Shown here: one piece after another, positions 44,723 through 52,885 of the stretch | How the letters are laid out: every line of letters begins with the position of its first letter | How positions within the stretch are numbered: position 1 is the stretch's first letter | NCBI GenBank assembly: GCA_902766045.1 | Contig: CACXCA010000022.1 | Location: 122,429-186,428 of the forward strand | Direction: 5' to 3' | Source: an uncultured Bacteroidales bacterium | GTDB lineage: Bacteria; Bacteroidota; Bacteroidia; Bacteroidales; Paludibacteraceae | DNA: 64,000 bases | Translations under genes and position numbers: made by a program | The notes under the pieces: generated by a model | The model's database searches: none | Told to the model about the DNA's origin: nothing | Seen by the model: only the letters and a program-made list of their open reading frames with translations

Positions 44723-44752
44723 CAAATTTATAACATTATTCGGTCTTTACAA
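44723..44752 (-). promoter_or_regulatory. Promoter for the GH94-GH5-GH3-symporter block
   Basis: On the - strand TTG (44752-44750) and TAAATTTG (44730-44723) have a 19-bp spacer, about 60 bp before the GH94 start. Confidence 0.7.
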
Positions 44753-44756
44753 CATT

Positions 44757-45279
44757 TTTGCAAACGAATGTTAAAAATTTTTAGTGTGCTGTAAAAAATG
44801 AAACGATAAATATACGAGGAGAAAAAGCGAACAAAACATAGAAGATTTTTCATAGTTTGAAAACCATATATTACATCATAAACTCTATTTTATTTTTCGT
44901 GAATTGGTTATCAAGATGGAACATTCATTCCATTCATCTAATTGCAAATTTAGCTAGCACATGAAATTTTCGTTATGAAATTTCGTGCATTATTTTGTGA
45001 TTTTTCTGCAAAAACGGGAATTTTAGGCCTTTATTGTGCGCTTTCATCACATAATTTGATATTTTATGGAATAAGCACCTTGCGAACTTTCCCTTGCAAA
45101 TTTGTCACAAAACAAGAACCGATTGATGTCTCAAAAATAGTGACAATAAGTTCTAAGGGAGAGTAATAAATATTCAATTATAGGGAAATTTCGTTCAATC
45201 GTTTGCAAATACTGTCTTCATATTACAACCACAAAACTGCCAGATTTTTTTTCTTCTATAAACTTCGCTTGATGTTCCA
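44757..45279. other. Gene-free AT-rich stretch with an imperfect hairpin
   Basis: Some 520 bp separate the GH94 promoter from the end of the lipoprotein gene on the same strand. An inverted repeat at 44957-44988 (GCAC..GAAATTT / AAATTTC.GTGC) also contains a direct repeat of ATGAAATTT. Short ORFs here are not convincing. No RNA gene was recognised. Confidence 0.5.
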
Positions 45280-45915
45280 TCACATATTCATCTCTGTCAT
45301 CACTAACTTCAATTTTAATTTAGGATGATAGATTGTTATTACCTGTTCATCAAAAACAGCCTGCATCCGTTTTATAAAACATCCGTTTTGGATATTTCGA
45401 ACAAAATTATTTTCTCTCGGATAAATCAAATAGTTACACTCACCATCATCGGCTTTCACACTATATCCCATCCAGTTTTGTTTCTCTTTATTCCTATAAT
45501 AGACAGCTTTAAATTCATTTGGGACATTCAACATAAACAAGGCTCTAAAATCCTTCTCTAATAGATTCAAGACCATCTTCTTGTTCATCTGTTCAACACA
45601 ACTATTTACAATAAAGCTATCTCTGGAGAGCGAGAAGTCAAACAAAGTCATTCCAAAAGCGGTCATCAGGACCATACGGAAATGGCCTTCCGATTCTTTT
45701 GTCACAGCAAGGACCCCTCCCATCGAGTTCTCCTTAAAATCGATTTGTGTTGAATAAAATTTTGCTTCTTCCAAATGATCAAAAACAGGCATCAACGAAT
45801 TACGTTGCATCTTAACAGAAGTAGCAGGTCGCATATCTAAATCTCTGAACAATTTAGGTGAGCAACCTGCTATCAGTAAGATAACAAATGGAAGTATAAA
45901 AAAATACTTACGCAT
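45280..45915 (-). CDS. Lipoprotein in a LolA-FabG operon, function unknown
   Basis: The 211-residue protein has a lipoprotein signal (ILLIAGC, Cys18). The mature part is beta-rich with a GGVLAVTKESEGHFRMVLMTAFGMTLFDFSL stretch (landmarks GGVLAV and MVLMTAFGMTLF) that recalls the lipoproteins accompanying LolA in aryl polyene-type clusters (DUF3261-like); the resemblance is suggestive only. It starts 4 bp after the LolA stop, so the genes are co-translated. It probably ends up in the outer membrane. Confidence 0.65.
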   Translation of the reverse strand: MRKYFFILPFVILLIAGCSPKLFRDLDMRPATSVKMQRNSLMPVFDHLEEAKFYSTQIDFKENSMGGVLAVTKESEGHFRMVLMTAFGMTLFDFSLSRDSFIVNSCVEQMNKKMVLNLLEKDFRALFMLNVPNEFKAVYYRNKEKQNWMGYSVKADDGECNYLIYPRENNFVRNIQNGCFIKRMQAVFDEQVITIYHPKLKLKLVMTEMNM

Positions 45916-45919
45916 CTAT

Positions 45920-46573
45920 TTATTTTATTACAAATACAGCATCATCCACTTTCACATTCATTTTCTTATTGGTGAAAGTATATAATGTATAATCATTTTT
46001 CTTGAAACCAGGCTTTATCGGTTCAATCATTTTCATTTTGACAACCGAAAAGTCTTTCATGTCTAAATAAAGCTCCACTTCCTGAGCGAACTTTTTAATA
46101 TCAGCAGCCTTTGGCGTGATTTTAACTAGATAATTTGAGCCTTCCTGAAAATATTCCAATATGTAGTTTTCACCCATATTGGCAATATTACCGCTCATAC
46201 AAGCAGAAATCACCTTCTTCAATTCAGCCGCCATAGGATTAGCAGAAGCATCCATCACATTCTTATTATTCCCCATCTCCATCATCAGCTTGTTGCCATT
46301 CATCACCATATTTTGCTTGTATGGTGACAAATATTCCAACTTCACCTTGTTCTCTTTCTGATAATAGAACTTGCCTGAAGAATTCATGCTTTTACCCATT
46401 GCTGAAATATATTTCTCCTGCGTGAAATCACTCTGAATGGATGTAACATTTGTAGCTGCCGCCTGCATTTTTGCCTTCAAACCAGCCACATCAGAAACGG
46501 GTACAACGCTCTGTGCCATTGACAAGCATAATGATGCCATTGCCAACACAATAAATATCCCTAATTTCTTCAT
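45920..46573 (-). CDS. LolA-like outer membrane lipoprotein carrier protein
   Basis: The 217-residue protein has a cleavable signal peptide (ending SLCLSMAQS) and the LolA fold pattern: QSDFTQEKYISAMGKSMNSSGKFYYQ, KVKLEYLSPYKQNMVMNGNKL and a closing beta-strand pair. LolA-type chaperones shuttle lipids or lipoproteins through the periplasm. Since it is grouped with a lipoprotein and FabG rather than with FtsK, as the housekeeping Bacteroidetes lolA usually is, it may be a specialised copy. That last point is inference. Confidence 0.8.
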   Translation of the reverse strand: MKKLGIFIVLAMASLCLSMAQSVVPVSDVAGLKAKMQAAATNVTSIQSDFTQEKYISAMGKSMNSSGKFYYQKENKVKLEYLSPYKQNMVMNGNKLMMEMGNNKNVMDASANPMAAELKKVISACMSGNIANMGENYILEYFQEGSNYLVKITPKAADIKKFAQEVELYLDMKDFSVVKMKMIEPIKPGFKKNDYTLYTFTNKKMNVKVDDAVFVIK

Positions 46574-46603
46574 AATTTCTATGATTAAGTTATTATAAAA
46601 GAA

Positions 46604-47332
46604 TTATGTATATAATCCTCCATTTACACCGATAATCTGACCCGTAATATATGATGCAGAATCAGATACTAAAAATCCCACCGTAGCAGCAATTTCCTCA
46701 GGTTCACCAAAACGATTCATCGGAATCTGTGTTTTCAACGTAGCCTCATCCAATCCCTGTGTCATATCTGTACGAACAAATCCAGGGGCAACTGCATTTA
46801 CCGTTACACCCTTGCGAGCAACCTCTTGAGCCAATGCTTTAGTAGCAGACATCACGGCACCTTTTGCTGCAGAATAATTGGTTTGTCCAGGTAATCCCTT
46901 TTGTCCTGACAAAGAAACCATGTTGACAATACGTCCTTTTTTCTTTTTCAACATAGGTTGAATCACAGCTCTCGTCGTGTACATAAAACCATTCAAGCTT
47001 GTATCCAATACCTTATTCCAATCTTCATTGGTCATCATAAACAAAAGAGTATCACGACGTACACCTGCATTATTCACCAAACATTCAATGTATTCACCCT
47101 CGTGAGCCTCTTGCCAATCACTAATGGACTTCTCCACTTCATCTGAGTTGGCAACGTCAAATTTCATAATTTCACCGTCTGAGCCTTTCTCTCGAACCAT
47201 CTTCAACGTATTCAACGCTTCCGTTTCATTCGATTGAAAATTGATAATCACATAATAACCCATTTCGGCAAGTTTCACTGCACATGCTCTTCCAATTCCT
47301 CTTGATGCGCCTGTTACTAATGCTATTTTCAT
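46604..47332 (-). CDS. 3-oxoacyl-ACP reductase (FabG-type SDR)
   Basis: The 242-residue short-chain dehydrogenase has the NADPH-binding TGASRGIG (7-14), NNAG (88-91), and the catalytic Ser141, Tyr154 and Lys158 (S...YSAAK). The C-terminal GFVRTDMT and YITGQIIGVNGG complete a FabG-like protein that reduces 3-oxoacyl-ACP. It leads the operon with LolA and a lipoprotein, so it may serve a dedicated acyl or polyene product rather than general fatty acid synthesis; that is inferred from context. Promoter at 47370-47401. Confidence 0.9.
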   Translation of the reverse strand: MKIALVTGASRGIGRACAVKLAEMGYYVIINFQSNETEALNTLKMVREKGSDGEIMKFDVANSDEVEKSISDWQEAHEGEYIECLVNNAGVRRDTLLFMMTNEDWNKVLDTSLNGFMYTTRAVIQPMLKKKKGRIVNMVSLSGQKGLPGQTNYSAAKGAVMSATKALAQEVARKGVTVNAVAPGFVRTDMTQGLDEATLKTQIPMNRFGEPEEIAATVGFLVSDSASYITGQIIGVNGGLYT

Positions 47333-47369
47333 TGACTTACTTTAAATTATTAAATTCTACTTTAGACTG

Positions 47370-47401
47370 CGAAGATAGACATTTTTTTCTTTATTCACAA
47401 A
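47370..47401 (-). promoter_or_regulatory. Promoter for fabG-lolA-lipoprotein
   Basis: On the - strand TTTG (47401-47398) and TATCTTCG (47377-47370) have a 20-bp spacer; one base of the -7 box departs from TAnnTTTG. Confidence 0.6.
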
Positions 47402-47499
47402 GTTATGTTATCTCACCTCGACCGAATATCGTCATTCAAGCCATTTTTCTCCCCCAATTGCCATTTTTTTTATTTGAAATTTCCTACCGTCTCATTTTC

Positions 47500-47530
47500 T
47501 TTGAATAACCAAAAGAATGTTTTACCTTTG
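47500..47530 (+). promoter_or_regulatory. Promoter for the GT2 gene
   Basis: TTTG (47500-47503) and TACCTTTG (47523-47530) have a 19-bp spacer, 17 bp before the ATG at 47548. Confidence 0.75.
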
Positions 47531-47547
47531 CACAAATTTTGAATACC

Positions 47548-48456
47548 ATGACACTTTCTATTTGCATACCTATATATAACTACAATGCCACAAAACTAAT
47601 AACTGACCTCAGCCAACAAGCTCTGAAAGAAAAAATCGAACATGAAATAATCCTTATAGATGACAACTCTGATCTTTACGAGAATGAGAATGCCCAACTT
47701 GCCACCTTGCCATACACACAACTGACAAGACTTCCCCAAAACATCGGGCGATCAGCCATCCGTAACCAATTAGCAAAAAATGCTCGATTCGAATACATAC
47801 TTTTCATGGATTGCGACGCTGAAATTGTAGATGATTTTTTTATTAAACGATATATGGATGCTGTACAATCTTCTCATGCTGATATCATCATGGGAGGATG
47901 CTGCTATAAAAAAGAACAACCAGCCTCTGATTATTATTTGCGCTGGCTGTATGGAATTCAACGAGAAGAGAAACCTGCCGCAGAACGAAACGCAGCACCA
48001 TATCGCTCTTTCTCCGCCTTCAACTGTCTCATTAAGAAAAATCTCTTCAGCACCATTCAGTTTGACGAAACACTCCGTAAATACGGACATGAAGATACAT
48101 TGTTTGGATGGGAGCTCAAACAACAGAACTGTAAACTAATACACATCGACAATCCTGCTTACCATCTTTCGTACGACGATACGAACTCATTCATAAAAAA
48201 AACAGAATCTTCTATTTCAAACCTCTGGTGCATATATCAAAAAACAAATCATAAAAAAGAATTTCGCAAAGACATAAAAATTCTTCGATATCAACATATA
48301 TTGAAATGGACCCTTCTTTTACGTCCATATATATGGTTTTTCAACCTGCAAAAAAATAGATTTATCTCAAATCTTACTTCCAATCAACCTAATTTACTTA
48401 TCTTTGACCTCTATAAGTTAGGCGTCTTATGCAAAACTTCTATTCATAAAGATTAG
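47548..48456 (+). CDS. Family 2 glycosyltransferase
   Basis: The 302-residue protein has a GT-A fold: SICIPIYNYN at the start, LIDDNSD (nucleotide-binding Asp), RLPQNIGRSAIRN, the DxD motif D88-C-D90 and a later YGHEDTLFGWEL acceptor-side motif. It transfers a sugar from a nucleotide donor, acceptor unknown. The ATG at 47548 lies 17 bp after the -7 box; the TTG at 47539 is too close. It diverges from fabG-lolA and precedes a T9SS protease gene by 32 bp; a link to surface glycosylation is possible but unproven. Confidence 0.88.
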   Translation: MTLSICIPIYNYNATKLITDLSQQALKEKIEHEIILIDDNSDLYENENAQLATLPYTQLTRLPQNIGRSAIRNQLAKNARFEYILFMDCDAEIVDDFFIKRYMDAVQSSHADIIMGGCCYKKEQPASDYYLRWLYGIQREEKPAAERNAAPYRSFSAFNCLIKKNLFSTIQFDETLRKYGHEDTLFGWELKQQNCKLIHIDNPAYHLSYDDTNSFIKKTESSISNLWCIYQKTNHKKEFRKDIKILRYQHILKWTLLLRPYIWFFNLQKNRFISNLTSNQPNLLIFDLYKLGVLCKTSIHKD

Positions 48457-48488
48457 TACAAAATCCTCTAAATGAACACTCAATTCAC

Positions 48489-50675
48489 ATGAACCAATAT
48501 AGATTTATCTTATCTCTATTCATTTCCATCCTGTTGACATTCAATTCAATGGCTCAGATAAGTCAGGGTGGATTCCCGTTACCTGAAAAATTACAAGGTG
48601 CCTCTCTTCGACATTTTTTAAGTAATGATGTCATTGAAATGCCTCCGTTTGATTTCGATTCTATTAAAAACGATTCTATCTCAATGAAAGTCGGCGGAGT
48701 GCGGTTTGCATATGGCTTTAAAGTCAACATAACACCCCAGAATAGCGGAATAACCACATTCCTCCCAGATGGTGGGAAAGTATGGAGAGCTAAAATCCAT
48801 TCGGAAGATGCTACCTCAATCAATCTTATTTTCGATAAATTTCACCTTCCTGAGGGTGCTAAACTATTCATATACACACCCGACAGAAGTCAAATCATAG
48901 GTGCCTTCACCAGCGAGAACAATCATGAGGATGGGAAACTTGCAACTTCTCCGATAGAAGGGGATGAAATCATTGTCGAATACTACGAACCGAAAAATCA
49001 GACAGGGGAAATTGCCATCGGACAAGTAAACCATGGGTTCAGATCTCTCACCAAATCACTTACCAGCTATCCGGAAGCGAATCTGTCACAAAGCTGTAAT
49101 GTCAACGTAAACTGTATTGACGTTCCTGATATAGCTTCAAGAAGTACAGTCCTTATCATCTTTAATGGTAGCGTCATCTGTTCCGGTGCACTCATCAATA
49201 ATAGCTTGCAAGATAATACACCATACGTTCTCTCTGCTGCACACTGCATAGAAGAAACATCGACAAAAACAATCAACGACATAGCCTCAACAACTATATT
49301 TTACTTTAATTATGAGAATCCTTATTGCTTTGACAACTCGATAAGAAGCTCCTTTGGCATGAGTGTATCCGGAGCCAAGGCAGTCGATATTCAAAAATCG
49401 TTTGACCTGCTTCTGTTACAACTCAACGAATTCCCACCATTCGAATACAATTCCTATCTGGCAGGTTGGAATATTCAATCCGACATCCTTTCTCAAGTAT
49501 ATACTGTTCATCATCCACAAGGAGACACAAAAAGATATTCGCTCTCAAAAACTACACCCGAAAAAACAACGTTTATCTGCTGCGATAATGAGCCCATGTT
49601 CTCTAACGATGGTCACTGGGGAATAGATGAATGGGAGATGGGAATCACTGAAGGCGGTTCCTCTGGAGCACCACTATTTGATGATCAGGCCAGAATCATT
49701 GGTGCCCTCTCTGGTGGATACGATCCATCAGGATGCCAAGAATCTAACTACGATTGCTTTTATAGAATCAACAAAGTATGGAATTCTCGTTCAAAGAACC
49801 TAGCTCTCTCTACATGGTTAGATCCATCTCAGTCCAAAATCCAAACTTTGCCTGGTAAAGAACCTTACGGCTCATCTTGCAAAAGAATAACCCACTACGA
49901 ACGTGAAGACCAGCCTATTCTGTCACAAAATGATGTCTATCTGGCTGGAACCAACAACAACGGAATACAAGAATTCGCAGAACGATACAACCAACCAGGT
50001 GTCATATACGGCGTTCATTTCCTTCCAGAAGTAGGCACCTACACTGATACAGATACAATTTGGTTAAAGATTTACCAAGGAGACAACACCCCTGAACTTA
50101 TATATAAACAACGTGTCAGAGTCTTTAATTCATATTATAACACAAGTAAAAAGACAACTATTTCTGAACTACAAAAGGATCTATCTTCTTGCTATAACTA
50201 TGTACACCTCGACACACCCGTCAAAGTAGATAGCTCGTTTCTCATTGCGATTGAATTGCCTAAAAAAGCAACTTACCCATTCGCCATCCGCGGTGTACAG
50301 AAAGATACCAACACTGCTTACTACAAGAAAGGAGACAAATGGTTCGAACTCAATACATTAGAACCCTTCAACGAAGCAGCTTCTCTGCTGATTGAACCTA
50401 GAATGCAAATTAGCAACCCAACCTATCAGCATGATATCATCAACGAAGCAAATTCTATTGTTTACCCTAATCCTGCCAAAGATAAAATCACTCTTTCTTT
50501 AAAGGCAAGAGCAAGAAAAATAACGTTACAAAACATTACCGGACAAGTTCTACAGACAAAAGAAAACATTACCGGCGAGTACGAGATGAACCTATCCTCT
50601 TACCCAAATGGAATGTATATTCTCACTATTGACTATGTTTCTACGTCTGAAACAGTTAAAATCTTAAAAGAATAA
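48489..50675 (+). CDS. T9SS-exported trypsin-like serine endopeptidase (lysyl endopeptidase-like)
   Basis: The 728-residue protein has a signal peptide (ending FNSMAQ), an N-terminal pro-region (about 24-200), an S1 chymotrypsin-fold domain (about 200-450) and a C-terminal T9SS type A sorting domain (about 652-728; YPNPAKDKITL, NGMYILTI). The triad is His252 (SAAHC), Asp306 (SFDLLLLQL) and Ser392 (GGSSGAP). The domain order resembles lysyl endopeptidases of the Lys-C type. Between 455 and 650 lies a further beta-rich region. It is secreted or attached to the cell surface. The next gene starts 3 bp after its stop. Confidence 0.88.
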   Translation: MNQYRFILSLFISILLTFNSMAQISQGGFPLPEKLQGASLRHFLSNDVIEMPPFDFDSIKNDSISMKVGGVRFAYGFKVNITPQNSGITTFLPDGGKVWRAKIHSEDATSINLIFDKFHLPEGAKLFIYTPDRSQIIGAFTSENNHEDGKLATSPIEGDEIIVEYYEPKNQTGEIAIGQVNHGFRSLTKSLTSYPEANLSQSCNVNVNCIDVPDIASRSTVLIIFNGSVICSGALINNSLQDNTPYVLSAAHCIEETSTKTINDIASTTIFYFNYENPYCFDNSIRSSFGMSVSGAKAVDIQKSFDLLLLQLNEFPPFEYNSYLAGWNIQSDILSQVYTVHHPQGDTKRYSLSKTTPEKTTFICCDNEPMFSNDGHWGIDEWEMGITEGGSSGAPLFDDQARIIGALSGGYDPSGCQESNYDCFYRINKVWNSRSKNLALSTWLDPSQSKIQTLPGKEPYGSSCKRITHYEREDQPILSQNDVYLAGTNNNGIQEFAERYNQPGVIYGVHFLPEVGTYTDTDTIWLKIYQGDNTPELIYKQRVRVFNSYYNTSKKTTISELQKDLSSCYNYVHLDTPVKVDSSFLIAIELPKKATYPFAIRGVQKDTNTAYYKKGDKWFELNTLEPFNEAASLLIEPRMQISNPTYQHDIINEANSIVYPNPAKDKITLSLKARARKITLQNITGQVLQTKENITGEYEMNLSSYPNGMYILTIDYVSTSETVKILKE

Positions 50676-50678
50676 ACT

Positions 50679-51215
50679 ATGGAGGAAAAAAAGGAAACAC
50701 GCAAAGATGTAAGAGAAAAAATAAAAAATCTATACGGCTGGGAAAAGGATTATTATGGAAAAAAAATCTTAACCTCACTAGAAACCGAAAAAATATTTCA
50801 GGAAGCAAAAAACATCCTTTTGTTTTGGTCATTGCCTGATGAAATTCCTACGCATGACTTCATCATCAAATGGAGCAAAGAAAAGAATATATATCTTCCC
50901 GTGGTCATAGGTGACGATTCTGAAATTCGTCTTTTTACCAATCCCGATAAAATGGAAACCGGAGCATTCAATATAGCAGAACCTGTTGGGAAGCGTTTTT
51001 CAAACTATGAGGAGATAGATCTTATCATTGTTCCAGGAATGGCTTTTGACCTCAACGGTAACCGAATAGGAAGAGGAAAAGGATACTATGATAAACTATT
51101 AAAACATTTTTCATGCCCCAAAATAGCCATCTGTTTCTCCTGTCAAATCTATCCATCTGTTCCTCACGAAGAATGGGATCAGAAAGTTGATAAAATAATA
51201 ACATATTATCCTTAA
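50679..51215 (+). CDS. 5-formyltetrahydrofolate cyclo-ligase
   Basis: The 178-residue enzyme converts 5-formyl-THF to 5,10-methenyl-THF with ATP. The landmarks are the N-terminal RKDVREKI, LLFWSLPDEIPTHDFI, and the nucleotide-binding GMAFDLNGNRIGRGKGYYDKLL (G-R-G-K-G-Y-Y-D). It is tied to an exported protease gene by a 3-bp gap, an unusual partner, so its expression follows that unit. The other folate gene here, folA, is far away. Confidence 0.92.
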   Translation: MEEKKETRKDVREKIKNLYGWEKDYYGKKILTSLETEKIFQEAKNILLFWSLPDEIPTHDFIIKWSKEKNIYLPVVIGDDSEIRLFTNPDKMETGAFNIAEPVGKRFSNYEEIDLIIVPGMAFDLNGNRIGRGKGYYDKLLKHFSCPKIAICFSCQIYPSVPHEEWDQKVDKIITYYP

Positions 51216-51309
51216 ATAATATTTTCATCATATAAGTAACAAAACAAAAATAACACACATTAAAAATATCGAAAAATCTACATATATTATTATTTTTTAT
51301 CAAAAAAGA

Positions 51310-51338
51310 TTGCTATTATAAAATTATTCGTATATTTG
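51310..51338 (+). promoter_or_regulatory. Promoter for the barrel-lipoprotein-giant protein operon
   Basis: TTG (51310-51312) and TATATTTG (51331-51338) with an 18-bp spacer lie 27 bp before the first start codon. Confidence 0.65.
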
Positions 51339-51365
51339 CAGAAAAATTTACCAAATTAAAACACG

Positions 51366-51908
51366 ATGAAAACTGCAAAAAGAACGTTAGTTTGCCTATT
51401 GTTGCTTGCCGAAATGTTACCATTTTATTGTTTGCAAGCTCAAGAACTAACTCATGTCAAAGGCATTCATGCCATTGGTGTGCGAGGAGGCATTGGAACA
51501 AAAAACAAATATGATGTCGGCCTCACCTACAACTATCACTTCAACACTAACATAGCGTTATGTGTAGAAGCAGATCACGAGAAAGCACAATTCGGGCACT
51601 CCGAATTCACAAGTATTCTTTTGCTTTCTCCAGGCATAGACTATTCCCCCATCAATCCATGGAATTGGTCATATCTAACACTCAATCTATCTGCCAGTGT
51701 TGGATACGATCGGTGGACATGTTCAGAGATTCATGAAAAGAAATCGGGCATTGTCTATGGTGCAAATGCCGGGATTTCTTGGGAGGTTATACCGTGGCAT
51801 TTCTTGTCATTTGTAATCAAAGCGCAAGAATACATCCTGTTCGGGAACAACGATCAATACTTGAAGCCCTTATTTTCCTTAGGAATACGATACAATTTTC
51901 ACAAATAA
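51366..51908 (+). CDS. TraO-like outer membrane beta-barrel protein
   Basis: The 180-residue protein has a signal peptide (ending YCLQAQ) and alternating strands with aromatic ends, finishing with FSLGIRYNFHK, as in small outer-membrane barrels. The order (GIRGG-like opening, glycine-rich AGISWEV, then FVIKAQEYILFGNN and a terminal strand) resembles the conjugation protein TraO family of Bacteroidetes. No other tra genes are present, so conjugation is not indicated. As first gene of an operon with a lipoprotein and a giant T9SS protein, it may help anchor or export them; that is inference. Confidence 0.65.
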   Translation: MKTAKRTLVCLLLLAEMLPFYCLQAQELTHVKGIHAIGVRGGIGTKNKYDVGLTYNYHFNTNIALCVEADHEKAQFGHSEFTSILLLSPGIDYSPINPWNWSYLTLNLSASVGYDRWTCSEIHEKKSGIVYGANAGISWEVIPWHFLSFVIKAQEYILFGNNDQYLKPLFSLGIRYNFHK

Positions 51909-51917
51909 TATAATCCG

Positions 51918-52844
51918 ATGCATTTTATAAAGTTTATTTTATATGTCGCCATTGGAATGGTGGTCCTTTCCTCGTGCGACACCCGAGAAGATTATTTTTT
52001 TGAGCATAGTGAAGAACCTATCATCTCATTGGTTTCTGATCACGATTCCACCATAGATGGGAAACGCTACATTTATGTGGAATTATCATGGGGAGATACT
52101 ATCGAAATCGACTATCAGTTTATTGATCCATACAAGAAGATAAGCGATTTCAAGACAGAGGTCAAGCCAAGAATCAACAACCGCAGCGACTTCTACTATT
52201 GGAAAGATTTAGCTGAGGTTGGCTACGAAAGCGAAGATGTCACCTATTGGTCTTTTGACACTGGGAAGGAATATGATTACACTCAGTTTGCAAATCATCT
52301 CTCTGTACAGATCGATACTGTCCGCAACAAACTACTACTCATTGAATCCACACAATCAGCTCAAGAATTCTACAAAAAGAGTGCACGTACACAGATAAAA
52401 AAGGATGCTGATAGTATCGCCATAGATGCCATCATCACCGTGTCTGCCGCAAACGCACTCGGCAAATATGGATCTTCCAACATTCTTATGACATTATACA
52501 AAAATAGACCTCCTACCGCTACTTGTTCTGTTTCGTCTGTTCCAGGTCATCCTATGCACAAGGAAATTACCATCCATGGAAGTGATCCTGACAATGATGA
52601 AATCAACAAATACGAATATTGCATTGATGGAAAACTATTCAAAAACAACAGTGGATATGCATCCTCCAACGTGCCGGATGAGGGGAAAGGTGCATACAAT
52701 GGAACGTATGTAACTGGTATAAATCTATCCTCTATCAAACATGCTTTTCAAGATTACGGAGAACACATCATCCATGTACGATGCAGGGACTCTTGGGGAA
52801 ACTGGTCCTGTTGGTACAGTCAAACCATCACTATCACTGAATAA
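51918..52844 (+). CDS. Lipoprotein with Ig/cadherin-like C-terminal domain, function unknown
   Basis: The 308-residue protein has a lipoprotein signal (VVLSSC, Cys20). The first half has a DUF-like beta-rich region with EISWGD-type strands; the second half (about 195-308) looks like an Ig/PKD-type beta-sandwich (NRPPTATC, GSDPDNDEINKYEYCIDG, HIIHVRCRDSWGNWSCW). It lies 9 bp after the barrel gene and 41 bp before the giant protein gene, so the three form one unit. It could be the surface lipoprotein partner of the giant protein. No named family was recognised. Confidence 0.65.
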   Translation: MHFIKFILYVAIGMVVLSSCDTREDYFFEHSEEPIISLVSDHDSTIDGKRYIYVELSWGDTIEIDYQFIDPYKKISDFKTEVKPRINNRSDFYYWKDLAEVGYESEDVTYWSFDTGKEYDYTQFANHLSVQIDTVRNKLLLIESTQSAQEFYKKSARTQIKKDADSIAIDAIITVSAANALGKYGSSNILMTLYKNRPPTATCSVSSVPGHPMHKEITIHGSDPDNDEINKYEYCIDGKLFKNNSGYASSNVPDEGKGAYNGTYVTGINLSSIKHAFQDYGEHIIHVRCRDSWGNWSCWYSQTITITE

Positions 52845-52885
52845 ACAACATATAACTACGATTGAAAAACTGGCTATTTATAAAA

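Noticed and set aside
44975..45166. 63-codon + strand frame in the gap after the GH94 promoter
   Set aside because: No ribosome binding site or promoter at a sensible distance, odd composition, and AT-rich surroundings where chance frames of this size are common.
51366..51908. Conjugative element on the basis of the TraO-like protein
   Set aside because: No other tra, mob or integrase genes and no att-like repeats were seen; the operon context points to surface proteins instead.
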